NCBI RefSeq assembly: GCF_000006405.1
Contig: NW_003212171.1
Coordinates: 22,893 to 65,583 of the forward strand
DNA from: Perkinsus marinus ATCC 50983
Lineage: Eukaryota; Perkinsozoa; Perkinsida; Perkinsidae
Reading direction: 5' to 3'
DNA length: 42,691 nucleotides
A program made the position numbers and the translations under genes. This document shows, piece by piece, positions 23,568 through 37,300 of the stretch. The notes below the pieces were generated by a model. That model had not been told where the DNA came from and searched no databases. It was given only the letters and a program-made list of their open reading frames with translations. Each line of letters opens with the position of its first letter. The stretch's first letter is position 1.

Positions 23568-25497
23568 GCATTAACGCTTTCATCCCATTCGAGATAGACA
23601 TGTCATGGCTAAACCCATTTAAACAGATAGTGTTCCAGGACTCTTCCTGCTTCTACCATACCTTCAAGAACGCAATTCGTGACTGCGCCGAAAACTTATT
23701 AATTATTGCGATTCTGCCTTTCTTCGGTAGCCATATATTTATTTATATTACTGTTGAGAGTTGTTGAGAGCAACTTCATGATAGCAAGAGCATGGGTCAC
23801 CATCACACCCACTAGGACGGCCATCCCTTCCTGTGAGCCAGTAACTCAGTTCTTCCAGAGTACAAGTGCTCGATACTTGGGCGACGCCACACTCTACCCG
23901 GCGACGCCGCTCTAGTAACCGATACGCATGCGTTCGGCCTTCGATGGAGAACCCAGGTGCCTGACTAGTATAGCTCAACACTGTGTAACAAATGGACGTT
24001 ATAATCCAGTCATGTTCAAAACGAGAGTACCATAGCATACGTTTTCTTCCAGGCAACGCTGCCGAGCCGACAACAGCATTTACCCGCGTTGAATAGTACA
24101 AATAGGTCTTGTCGCTGATGAGGTCGTAGCTGTGGAATATTCACATATCGATAGTATCGTTGACTATACTCGGATTCTGAACGGTTAGACAGAATTTGCA
24201 CATGCTAGCGGCGATGCCGCAAACTCCGGCAGTGATGGTGACCAGGGGTACGTCACGAGCAGTCTGGTCGATTTCATATCGACATCAAGTATCCGTTGGT
24301 CAAGCGGTGAAGTCGCCGAATCTTGCCCCATCCCACCTGTCCTCCGAGGTGAAGTAGGTATTGGAGGGACAGAAAGAGGAGTAGAGGCGCCATCCACAGA
24401 ACTATCCACACGTGAGAAAACAGCTGCTGAAGAACCACCAGCTACCACCATAGCATTCCCAGACAGATCATCTGCTGGAATATCAGGAGTTGGGCCATGA
24501 TGTTGACGGCCAGCAACAAATGTCCCCTATCATTACGTTCTCGAGGTAAAACCATTAGATCCCGGTAGAATGTCCCTGAGCTACAGGGATTGATAACACA
24601 AGTAGAACCAGCTTATGGGAAGCTTAACTTATAAAGATTATTAAGGGAAGGGGGTAGATTAGCTAGGCTAGACGCCAGCTACTATTATCTCCACTATCAC
24701 ATAATTGTGTTGGCAGAGCGGAGTCGAGGGATGAGTATCATCACAATTTGTGATTCACAAAGTCCATATGGTCACACCACACAGGCCATTCAGAGAATAT
24801 CGACGATGGCTCATTCGTGAGGTGTGCCGAATCTTACTCCGGCACTACCAGCATAGGATCACTGCCAGGCTCATTCCACATGGGGCGAATCAAAAGACGG
24901 CGATGATAATTAATGATATCACACACTGTGTGCCAACCGTCTTTTTAACGACAACCCGACAGTGGAGGCCCTGATACCGTGGCGTCAGCCGACGAGCACT
25001 ACTGAAGAATAAACAACACGAAATAGTTGATGAGGCAGAGGAAAACTCTTAAGAGTTGATAGTAACACCAACCACAAAATTGTCATCATTACGATAGCTT
25101 TCTGCTATCGTTTATAATAGTTTCTGTGAGCACTCTCCGGAGACTCTGATAACAACATCATGAGCCATCCATCTTCTTCGCGGCTCCATTACGGATGCTA
25201 CTCAGAGCAGCATGTCCTTCAGGAACAGCGAAAATCTCGATCTCGACTCAATGACGATTGACTCCGCCACGATTCATTGATTCCTTCAACGCAACTCAAT
25301 TCCGCGCATGATAGCAATGGTAAATGACAGATACTGAGATGTTGAAGCAATGACAGAGCAATTTCCACAATACGTGAAGGTCTAGACGCTTGGAAAACAC
25401 GTAACTATCTCTCGGACGAACTGCTATCCGTGGTTGAATGACCGCCGTCCTCCAGGTTTGCTGATGGCTTGACGTCCGCATATAGCTCATCGACCCA

Positions 25498-26350
25498 TCA
25501 CTTCGCCTCAGTTTCAGCGGTAATATCTCCACAATGCCATTCGCCGATAATTCGTACAAAGAAAAGGGTTCCATGGGATGATGCTTTACGATCCGTCGCG
25601 ATGATGACGACCTGCCATATCGCTGGAATTCTGCGTTGACCATCTACGAAAGTGCGCGCAGTTGCGTGAGATATGTGTTCCAAATTGATGGTCTTCTCGT
25701 AGTAGAACCCACTGTCACGGAATCTCCTCACATTCATGACGGTCTCTCCTTCGAGAACCTCCCCATAGGTTGGCTTAAAATCTGCACATGCAGCCTCTTG
25801 GCAAGCTCTCAGTAGCTGACTCGCTCGAAAATGATCAGCCGAATAACAACTCATTGCTTGATAAAGAAAATGGTAATAGTAAATGAAAATAGTTCCATTG
25901 AAAGAACCCATTCATAAGCTCGTTAAGACGAGCAAAATCCACGTCCCCTTCACCAGGACGGGTTCGCCAGAGAGTGTCCTCCCGGTCGGCTGTCGCCGAA
26001 ATGGGAGAAGCCCTCTCAAAAGTCAGAATATTTTGAGAGTGGCGAAGATAGTCTTCACCACATCTCAATTTAAAACAACCACTAGTATGATGCGGCTCGA
26101 CAAATAAGATAGCTTTGTCAGCCGCATCACGAATAAAAGTAATAGAGTCGCCATCTCTGGCGAGAAAATAGACCACATCGAAAATCTTCACCGTCATCGA
26201 CACGGAGCCGTGCTCCTCTTCCTTCTCAAACTCGAAAGGAAGTTTCCCCGGAGATTTGCGATGCTTCAGCACGACGTCCACCCTCCTGTTCTTGCGAAAC
26301 AGGGCCACGACAGCGGTGGAATCACTTAGGTTGTAAAGATAGTTGATCAT
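25498..26350 (-). CDS. Hypothetical protein, two exons
   Basis: Exons 25954-26350 and 25498-25856 join through a 97-nt GT-AG intron (25857-25953) in phase 1, giving 251 aa. The start is the first ATG (MINYLYNLSDS), after an upstream stretch with no better start. The sequence is mixed alpha/beta with many charged residues and strand-like pieces such as VKIFDVVYFLARDGDSITFI. There is no signal peptide, membrane segment or known motif. I do not recognise the family. It lies between the two CDPK paralogs on the same strand. The intron donor is inferred from phase only. Confidence 0.55.
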
Positions 26351-26492
26351 AGGGAAAACTGTAGGAACTGCTTGCAATAACGATGCTGTATTGCATGATC
26401 ATCATGAGACGGACGCTAACGCAAACGGTAGCTCTATTATTTGATAATTGAACGAACCATGGCACCATGAAAAATGATGAATTAGTATCAAT

Positions 26493-26509
26493 GTCGAGCA
26501 CTGCTCGAC
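26493..26509. repeat. Odd palindrome, 8-bp arms
   Basis: GTCGAGCA, hinge c, TGCTCGAC. A 7-bp example, GGTACAC a GTGTACC, follows at 26856-26870. Confidence 0.85.
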
Positions 26510-27236
26510 GACCAATACTTATAATAGGATTACGTCAGTGCCGAGGAGTGGTTCACACATCAACAGCGATAACGACGACAGTGATGTGAGACAAAAGGCG
26601 ACGATAATGATAAAAACAGCATCCATATACCAGCTTGATGATAAGCTCCGACAAGCTTGCTTGGTCCCCGAGTCACATGGGAATCTTAAAGCTCGACAAG
26701 TCAGTGAGCCGGACGGCCAATCACGCACAATGCATCATGCAGTCGTAACGCCAAAAATCAAACTCTGTCAAGTCATCACTTGCTCGCTACCATGACAAAT
26801 AACATGGAAGATCCGGATGCCTCGACATGATAATCGTGCCTTCCCAGTTGTGTACGGTACACAGTGTACCACCACAGTAGCAGTCTTCATGTGCACGCAT
26901 ACACAATCCCCACGTTCGGACCACCTATTGAATATACTACGAAGAAAGTTCTCCGCCTATGAGCTTACATTATAGCTTATGGTGAATGCAAAGCATGAAG
27001 ATGACTCACATCAGTAATGGTCGTCGGGGACAGCAGGGATTCCACAGATACTCGAGTCGACAGGAGGCCTGCGTTGGCTCTCGATACAGATGAGGATCTA
27101 GCAACTATGAAAGAATACATGTATAACAACAACAACGAAAGGTATTTACCTTTCTAGCCGAGACTCAGGGACACTCGGCGACTGCATAGGGTGAACCCAA
27201 GGTGCCATCTTTTCATACATAGGCCAATACGTTATC

Positions 27237-27272
27237 TGGCGACTCGCCAACTGAGGATTTACTAAATCCTCA
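27237..27272. repeat. Two odd palindromes
   Basis: TGGCGA c TCGCCA at 27237-27249 and TGAGGATTTA c TAAATCCTCA at 27252-27272. Confidence 0.9.
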
Positions 27273-28251
27273 TTTGTATAGAATAGGCATTTTTCCTAAA
27301 GAAGTTTAGCGGACACAATCACCTGTATTTCGACTCAGCCTTGGTTCACCTGCAGTTCATGTTATTTTGGAATTTGCAGTTTAGATTCTTGCTTGCGTTC
27401 CGGTCATCATCTGGATCTCAACTCTTACCTTACATTTAGGGCGCACGCTGATATCATGTTCTTTGCTTTTTATGCATACCCTCGCTTACATTCGATGCTG
27501 CAGTGCTATGAGATTCAACGTAACTCTGCTGTCAATAGGCTGCTTCGTGATAAGGAGGTCTCGTATACGATTGATACTCATGAGTGACACGCTCAGGTGT
27601 AGCATGTAACTCGTTGATTAACAGTTTGGAGCGAAGTGCCCCGAGATCATAGTCCAACAACAGGGCGGGCGAGTCGGTGAGAGCTATGATGAATAGTCTG
27701 TAGATAGGACCGACGGTGGGGAAATGGCCTACACTCTATTAACCCAAGGAGCCTCCTCAAAATATAAACCATGTTGGAGATTTAAAGCAACTTAATATGA
27801 AGTTGAATATTGCACTATTGACGAATCTTAGTGAACACGGAAATGTAAAGTCGAAAGTAGTATAATCCTACATCACCAACGACAACAACAATGGTGATGG
27901 TGGTTACCTTCTTAACGGTCATAGTAGAATATCCTACATAGAATAATAACGGCGGGTAGGCTAATGAACGTCACGGGTAAATGTAAGTAAGCATAAATGG
28001 AAGTCGTTTCGAAGACTGGTAAATCCGAGGACACTGAGACAGAAGTTGTCGGCTGCTAATACACACTACACACATAGTGCAGGCGGCTTTAGTGATGAAC
28101 TACAAAAACAGTATCGAACAGGGCGACGGGATGCCTTGTCCTTATGAAACCAATGGAGAGAGCATCACTGATGACTGAAACTGTGGTTAAAGAATTTGAA
28201 TGAAAAACGGTACGAATGATGGTTCGAAGTAAAAACACACCACATGTGAGT

Positions 28252-30436
<2,185 letters not shown>

Positions 30437-31460
30437 TGTATCGATGAAATTATGAACTGTTGAATTGCAGCTTTTATTTTCATATCATCGCACTCGCGAA
30501 AAATTCCAATCGTTAATTTCACGATTTTTTTACTCGAAATTTTCGGAAAAATAACATTCGCTTTGAGCCGTCCCCAGAACCCGTTTTTCCAATGAATAAC
30601 TCGGTCGTCTGGAAATGAGAACAGATAATAGCCCCCCTCCTCCCTAATAGGAAAAATGCGTACGACTACAACTGCGAAGATCTAGATCCGGAACAAGATG
30701 TCTGATTTCCAGAAATTCATCACTCTCAATGTCCAACTCGGTGGTGTGAGAGAATACTAACGAAGTTAGCCACTAGCGATTTCCAAAGTTTTGTGCAACA
30801 TGCTTTGGTCATAGTCATATTGGCTCTTATAGGACCAAATTCTAAATAGCAGAGCACAACATAATCGTCGCTCGAAGAAGTGCGTTAAACGTTCCAACGG
30901 CCAACGCTCCTATTCTTACAACATCACAGTCTGATACACTAGTTGCATCTTAAACTTGGGCATTCTTCAATGAACCGATTTCCAAACTCAGAGTCGCTTT
31001 TTACACGTATAACACGATGCTATAATCGATTCTGAATTCCACAGTTGAGCCAATGGACATGTGGTGGTTGGTGAGTTGTTCGCCGATTCTAGGCGCCTTT
31101 AGTTGACTACCCGATATCGTCATTCGACTCACTACAGGTTAGCATGAGAAAATTAGCACATTTTTAGTATTCCAAGAGTTGCGTATGCGTGCATGCGCCG
31201 CCGTAAGAGCGTACATTTATAACTGTGCTTGAGTCAGTGGAGTTTCACCCTAGTGATATGAAAAACACTACTCCTTTTAAAGGCCTATTTCGCGTTTAGT
31301 AAGATCAATTTCGCAGGGCGAGCAATCATCCGAGTCAATATACGCCTTAGTAAGTTCAATTTCGTCAGCGCACTCAATAGAAAAATCAATTTCGCCGGCA
31401 CGTCTGAAGTAAATTCAATTTCGATGAAAGGCGGAAATCGATTTCGCTGATAGTATAGCA
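30437..31460. other. Divergent intergenic region
   Basis: Lies between the 5' end of CDPK-B (minus) and the 5' end of the next gene (plus), so it should hold both promoters. About 31239-31270 resembles one end of the GAGTTTCACCC repeat found at 34136 and 35340. The last 160 bp carry repeated TCAATTTCG motifs, listed separately. Confidence 0.6.
31305..31447. promoter_or_regulatory. Five spaced TCAATTTCG motifs upstream of a gene
   Basis: TCAATTTCG occurs at 31305, 31356, 31386 and 31415, and TCGATTTCG at 31438, all in the same orientation within 145 bp and ending 14 bp before the ATG at 31461. They could be regulatory-factor sites or a decayed tandem repeat. No spacing rule is visible (51, 30, 29 and 23 bp). 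Confidence 0.35.
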
Positions 31461-32804
31461 ATGAAATCGGTATATTTGGCAGCTATTCGAAATTCGAAAC
31501 TTCCTTGGAATCTCTGTGAACCGACACTTGATGAATTTCACGACGAATCTACTCAGCTAGTTCCCCTCAGCCGTGCGTGGCTGTCCATGCTTGAGTTCAA
31601 TAGATTCGCTCTTTACAAAGTGAATACAACGAGCTTGTATAAGGAGCCGAAGCACTGCGGCTATACACTCTCTCGAGACCTGTGTGAAAGGTAATACCAA
31701 ATTGGTGATACATTTGAGTTTTCACGAATTTGTGTAGTTTTCTCCGTGCTCTTGGAGTCTAAGATAGCTTTCGTGTTATTATTTCCGCGCCTCTTGGTGG
31801 TCGTACACAGTCCCCGCAGTTGTGGAAGCGGATCCTGCTGAGAGAGAAGGAAGTACATTAGCAGAGGTCAACTCGCCCTGTGGGCAAAACTCATTGGCAT
31901 GATGATAGTAGACAATTTAAAGAGGGCTAAATGCCGAGTGGCATCGATGCGAATACAACTAAGCCGTTTTTTTGTCGTAGGCGTTGGAATTCAAACTCAG
32001 ACACACACTTCACGCTCCTTGCGATATGCTAATTTCTCATCCAATTCGAGTTGGGTTCAGTGGTTGTTTCCTCATAAAACCCCTACTCTACTTTGGTTGG
32101 TATTCAAGTACATTATATACTTCTTCTTTTCCTCGTTATGCCAAGTCGGCTAGCCTCAGCCGACTCTATCCTTAAGCCCCTTGTCCAGCTGTTATATAGA
32201 TGCCTCCAATACTGTCCAAGATTGCGGGAATTTATACTGTACATTGCTCGCTTAGTGTTACTGATCTGCGGGGAAGCTCCGATGGAATCAGGAATGGGAA
32301 ACCAAGTGCAACAGCAACAACCGAGTCTGCGACATATAGATGAGTTCGTTGGTGGTCTACAGTGCGCTGGTAGTATTATAATGGAAGAACATGCACATGG
32401 TGAATTGGTGAAAATTATAGGAAAGTTTTCCTTGGTTTCTGTACACTTCTACCCGAACTCGTGTGTGAACTTATCAGTGTGGGGAACTCGGTTGAAGGAG
32501 GCGAGAATATGTATTTTAACTTCAGCGCTGGTAGTATTACTCACTGATTTTGAAATTCGTATGTGAGAAAAAGAGCATTTTTTCGAAATTTTCAACGTGT
32601 AGTTGACCATGTGTGTGTCGCCGTGGTATTACATTTTGTGTTTGTGCATGTTGGCCGACTCAGGCGAGCTCCTTGATCTCGAGTTGTATCCTGATGCTAA
32701 GGAGATCTCAGAATCCATGGCGGCGTTCCATGCGGTCAGACGCCACGTGGCTGCTCTCAATATTGGGATGAATGACAACAACGTTGGCTGTGTTGTGGTA
32801 GTAA

Positions 32805-32859
<55 letters not shown>

Positions 32860-33550
32860 TATCAGTGGAGTTGTCTCTTTTCACAAGGACACTCTTAGGT
32901 TGGTGATGGCAGCACACCGAGAACCGCAGCGCTCTTCGCGTATCGAACGAGTTGGCAGATCTGGTCTATTGATCCCCAGCTGGACGCGAGTCGGTGAGTT
33001 ACAGCAGGGGTATGGTTGTAGTAGAGATGAACTCTATCAGATACGAAGGGAAGGTGAATAGACTTCATTTGCTCGATAGGAAGATTGAAGACTGTCTACT
33101 CTTCAATGCTAACGTCAAGGTTTGGGTGATAGTATGCGTTCACGCGCATCTACGAAGTTTACAGGACGCAGTAAATTGCTGCATAGCTCCTGGGAAATCT
33201 GGAAAGTGAGGGAAAATTTCGTAAAATTGATAATTTTATTTTTTTGTGGTAGGCTGGCGCTGGTCGTGGCGATGCCATGCTGTAATAACTATTCTACGAT
33301 GCTTCTCGATTGCGAGAAAAACGACCTCGGGCAGATGGAAGAATATAAGGATTGGGGAGTTATGTCCCCTCATAGACTCATTCGAGTTTGGATGGCTTCC
33401 GAGTATGTGGTGAAGTCTACTGCTGCGAGCGCTGTAGTGGACGAGAGTTTGCGGACCAGCACTGCTAGGAGTAAAGGAGGATCAGTACGAGCACAGAGGA
33501 GTAGAAAGCGTCGAGAGCAGGAGCACTTGGGCGCTACGTATTCGGCGTGA
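31461..33550 (+). CDS. Unrecognised nine-exon gene
   Basis: Model: 31461-31690, 31768-31852, 31981-32059, 32160-32369, 32664-32797, 32888-32963, 33022-33119, 33165-33205 and 33253-33550. Phases close to give 416 aa starting MKSVYLAAIRNSKLPW. Features seen: a hydrophobic helical segment REFILYIARLVLLICGE, a short poly-Q, a KLALVVAMPCCNN piece that recalls the PCC motif of some Rossmann-fold methyltransferases (weak), and a basic tail with SRKRREQ. No family is assigned. Exons 2-3 and the 32963 donor are inferred from phase and are the least certain. Intron 4 (32370-32663) holds a MITE copy and intron 5 is a GTA microsatellite that would add poly-Val if retained. Confidence 0.65.
32380..32560 (-). 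mobile_element. CAGTG-type MITE copy in an intron
   Basis: Inverted copy within the 294-nt intron 4 of the unrecognised gene. It matches the family at GTTTCTGTACACTTCTACCC and GAACTCGGTTGAAGGAGGCG. Edges are approximate and the ends are worn. Confidence 0.65.
32798..32861 (+). repeat. GTA microsatellite in intron 5
   Basis: About 21 GTA units with one ATA. It begins at the probable splice donor and occupies most of a 90-nt intron. The frame stays open through it, so intron retention would insert about 20 Val residues rather than stop translation. Confidence 0.85.
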
Positions 33551-33636
33551 TAAACGTTAATAGAAACATGCGTGTATGCTTTTTGTTGTCAATTTGAAGT
33601 GGCTTGAACGGAAAGGTGGTGTTGTTTGTCTTTAAA

Positions 33637-33797
33637 GAGATTATATACTACTACAGTAGTAGTACTACTTAGATTATATACTACTACTTAGATTATATAC
33701 TACTACTTAGATTATATACTACTACTTAGATTATATACTACTACTTAGATTATATACTACTACTTAGATTATATACTACTTAGATTATATACTACTA
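33637..33797. repeat. 19-bp tandem array plus palindrome
   Basis: Seven copies of TTAGATTATATACTACTAC start at 33669 with a period of 19 bp; the last step is 16 bp. The array is preceded by TACTACTAC a GTAGTAGTA (33646-33664), a one-base-hinge palindrome built from the same ACTAC motif, so the array may have grown from it. Confidence 0.9.
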
Positions 33798-33867
33798 ATG
33801 TGCCCGGCTTGTTTTCTGTGTCACCGACTCGGTATCGTCTGGTGTGATCTTAGGACTGTGAGGCAAT

Positions 33868-34039
33868 CAGTGTTGGAATATATGTTTTGTCTCCTCAGCT
33901 GAGCTCGGAAGTTTCCTCATAAAATATAAAGGTTGACACACTATTTCAAAGCAACAGGAATTCCACAAAAATTTCTCAGAATTTTCATATTGTCACCAAC
34001 ACATGTAGTTGACCATGTGCATATTTTCCCCCCACACTG
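33868..34039 (+). mobile_element. CAGTG-type MITE, 172 bp, best-preserved ends
   Basis: Begins CAGTGTTGGAATATATG and ends GCATATTTTCCCCCCACACTG, giving CAGTGT-type imperfect inverted ends. The flanks gaggcaat (33860-33867) and gatgcaac (34040-34047) match at 6 of 8 positions, which would fit a worn 8-bp hAT-type target duplication. Internal blocks are CTCAGCTGAGCTC, TTTCCTCA and GTCACCAACACATGTAGTTG. Confidence 0.75.
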
Positions 34040-34352
34040 GATGCAACAAGGGGTCAATGAGAACCCTAGGATTTTTGTCCGTAAAACCAAGTACTCTTGT
34101 TGTGAATACTCGTATATAATTATTAAATTCGATACAGTGGAGTTTCTCCCGTGATATGATAAACACTAGTGAAAAACATATCTCTTGCGCGAACATCGGG
34201 GTTTTCACTGAGCATTACGCCACTTCTCGTGAAACTACAGCATTTTGCTGGTGCGAGCAATTGTGTATTGGAAAGTAAATATCTCTAGGTGGTTCTTCAT
34301 CATCATCACATTGAAGTAGTCTTGATGCCTATGGAGCATTAGTTTATTACTT

Positions 34353-37300
34353 ATGGAGTGCCCGGAGTTGTGTGTTGCCCATCTGATCAAGCAGGGCGAG
34401 TATCGGCCAGTTAGGCAGGGTCAGATCACAACACCAGCACTCCACCACATACAGGTGAATGACGGCGTATGTGGTGTCTTCCGAGGTTGCTAGATGTGTA
34501 GCATTATCACTCTGGGCAGGTGATTTTCACAAACTCCAATTTCTCGTGAGAAAAATTAATAATGTGTTGGTGCCAATATGAAAATCCTGAGAAAAATTTG
34601 GGAAATTATCGATCGTTTCTGTACACTTATACCAAAGTGCTAAAATTGATGAACTCAGCTTTAGAGAGCCAACATATACTCTACCATCGCTTTCCTCAGT
34701 TGAGCTCGATAGTTTCCTCACTAAATATACACGTTGACATACGAATGAGTGTAAAAATGTATCTTCCTTGCACAGCACCCGTTCGAGCAGGCGAGTAATA
34801 GCCAGTATAGAGGTATAGCTGCAGGCTCAGTCACTGCTGTCTGAGCCCGCAGTATGAACCGCTAGATAGCATGTTACACGGCACATAGTTCGATAAGTGT
34901 ATAGGACTCAATGAGAATTTCTCAAAATTTCCTCCTAGAATTCTCATCTTGTCATCACGAACATATGTGGTTCTTCACACTTTCGTTTTCGTGTTTTATA
35001 CCTACCAGTAGAGGAATGCTTGGTGCCGTGTCAGGCTGCACAAGACGGCAAGAGTGTTCGGAGTATTGTTGGACGAGGCGTTGAACTCTGTAATGTCGTG
35101 ATGGACTCATCCTGTTTGCCGGGCATGATATCTAGACGACATGCTTGTATCGAGATGGCTGGTGAGAAGGAAGTGCCGCCACATTTTCGTGTTTTTATTG
35201 ATGTTGCTGGTGATTTGTCCATTGAGATAACACCATAGCAGAGGAGTGCCTTAGAAGGCAGCAACCTGATTATACTCGATCGATGTAGACTATGTTCATC
35301 ATGAGCTTAGCTGAGGGGTTACTTCACCTGAGAGAGACACATTAGAGTTTCACCCGTTCAACGTGAAGTGGCGTAATACTGCATGTAAACTATAAGACGT
35401 ATGTCTTCGCGACCGACAACACAATTGTTTTTTCCTATGAAATATGTTTTTTCACTAGTGTTTTTCATATCACGGGTGAAACTCCATTGTGTGCTACGGT
35501 GAATGGGGACAGCGATCCCCTGTAGCTGTGTCGTCGACGTTCACTTCCACAGATGACAGCCAGTGGTTCATAACAGACCTGATGACCTTAAACGGTGTCG
35601 TCGTGAACGGCGTGACCATCGAGCCGGGCAAACGACATTCTGTGACCAGCGGCGATGTAAACGGTGACGTGGTGGTGGCTTCCTGCCAGTGTGATTTTGG
35701 TTTGCACATATTTTGGTTTGATTTGGTTTTCCAAATATGATGTTGATCGGTTTTGCAAATACTCGAATTGAAATCGAGACAACTATTGCTCCGCATTCCC
35801 CAGTGGAAGACTGATTTCAGTTAGAGAGTGAAATTCTGGAAAAATGTGCATAACTGGTCAACTACATGTGTTGGCGAGAATATGTGAATTGGGAATTTTG
35901 GGGATTTCTTATTGGTTTCTGTACACTTCTGCCCTAGTTTACGCGTAAACTTTCATGAGCAATGCTGCAAAATATGTACTCGCTTTCCTCAGCTGAGCTC
36001 GATAGTTTCCTCACTAATCATAGGAGTTCATATACGAATCGAGAAAAAAATACGAAATGTGGACAGAAACTAAGAGAAATCCTCCAAAATTTCCCCAGAG
36101 TTTAGGTATTATCACCGACATTTGTGGTTGATCATTTACCACACTGTCGATGATTAGTGAGGAAACTTTTGAGCTCAGCTGGGGAGGGCGAACATATATT
36201 TCAACACTGCTTTCTGATACCAGTTTTCTCCTTGCCAGATAATCGTTTTTGGCCGGCAAATTCGTTCACGAGAATTCGAGTATGAATTCCGCGTCGGGCC
36301 CCTGGACAATCAGAGAAACGGGAAACCTCATACTGGTCAACGCTCCGTGGAGAAGCGAGATGAATCGCCTGAACGCGAACGCCCATCAACCACGTCGTCC
36401 AGTCGTGGGTTCAGCTAGATTATAGGCTCGTGAGATATGAGGGCTCCATGTTAGAGGCAACAAGTCGCAAGCGCACACGGTCTCCGCATAGTCGAAGCAT
36501 GAGAGCTAAGAAGGCCAAAAGAGCCGCTTCTGCTGCCGACTCTGATGGTGACACGTATAGCGTAAGGTTCACAGTCACCGAAAATGAGCTGCTCTCGATA
36601 GTGCTGTTATCAGAGCGAATTGGAACGGCAACTCGAGTCAATAAGACAAGAAAACGAACTACTCAAAGAGCGACTCCAATCAGTGACGAATACTCCTAGT
36701 ATTGCTACTGGCTTTGAGCGTCGTAGTAGTGGAAATATATGTGTGAGGTAAACGCAGTGTTGTTGAGCCCTGCAAGAATCAGCCAACACCCATGGAAAAG
36801 GCCAGAGGAAGATTGTAGGTTGCCGATGAGCATGATGAGCACTTGATTACAACTCAAACTCGTGTTGTCAGATTCGCTGATTTGGAGTGCGTTATATGCA
36901 GAGATCTCATGGTGTCACCAGCAACACTAGAATGTTCGCATTCCTTCTGTTACAAATGGTAACAAGAGCGTCTCCTCGTAGTTCTCGAAAATACAAGTGG
37001 ATCAACCACAGTTACACGGTTAACCACATGTGTTGGTGATGATGCGAAAATTCTGAGGAAATTGTGGTATATTGTTGTTGGTTCTCGCACAATTCTTTCT
37101 GTAGTTGCGGGAATTCATGAGCTCAGCTGAGGAAAGCGGACATATTTTCCAACACTGTTTGAGAGTGTTCATATTTCTCTCTTAGTATTGAGGAATGGCT
37201 AACTGGTGGTAACTTTCGTTGCCCTGTTTGCCGTGTTGGCATCACAAGATCTCCGACAAAGACGATACAGTTGCAGCAGGTGGGGACGCTGTTGAGGTCT

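Larger units (their letters stand above)
22553..25497. other. Intergenic between CDPK-A and the next gene
   Basis: No supported gene in 2.9 kb. Contains a C-run at 22618-22637, a box-B-like fragment near 23241-23300, and a strong palindrome at 23537-23567. Open frames at 23706 and 24185 lack support. Confidence 0.55.
26351..28251. other. Intergenic upstream of the hypothetical gene, 3' of CDPK-B
   Basis: No supported gene in 1.9 kb. It contains odd palindromes at 26493-26509, 26856-26870 and 27237-27272. No copy of the intron MITE was recognised. Confidence 0.55.
33551..34352. other. Intergenic with repeats, upstream of FHA-RING gene
   Basis: Holds a palindrome (33646-33664), a 19-bp tandem array (33669-33797), MITE copy C (33868-34039) and one copy of the GAGTTTC-ended repeat (about 34134-34240). 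No gene. Confidence 0.7.

Noticed and set aside
23706-23915. Possible small secreted protein with a hydrophobic N-terminus
   Set aside because: No ATG at the start of the frame, no family traits, and overlap with another equally open frame on the other strand.
32708-32917. Minus-strand poly-Tyr frame
   Set aside because: It is the complement of the GTA microsatellite inside an intron of a plus-strand gene.
33637-33797. CRISPR-like array
   Set aside because: The 19-bp units are adjacent with no spacers; it is a simple tandem repeat in a eukaryotic setting.
36959-37185. True introner (MITE that created the intron)
   Set aside because: The donor and acceptor lie outside the element and the remainder equals a normal small intron, so insertion into an existing intron is simpler.
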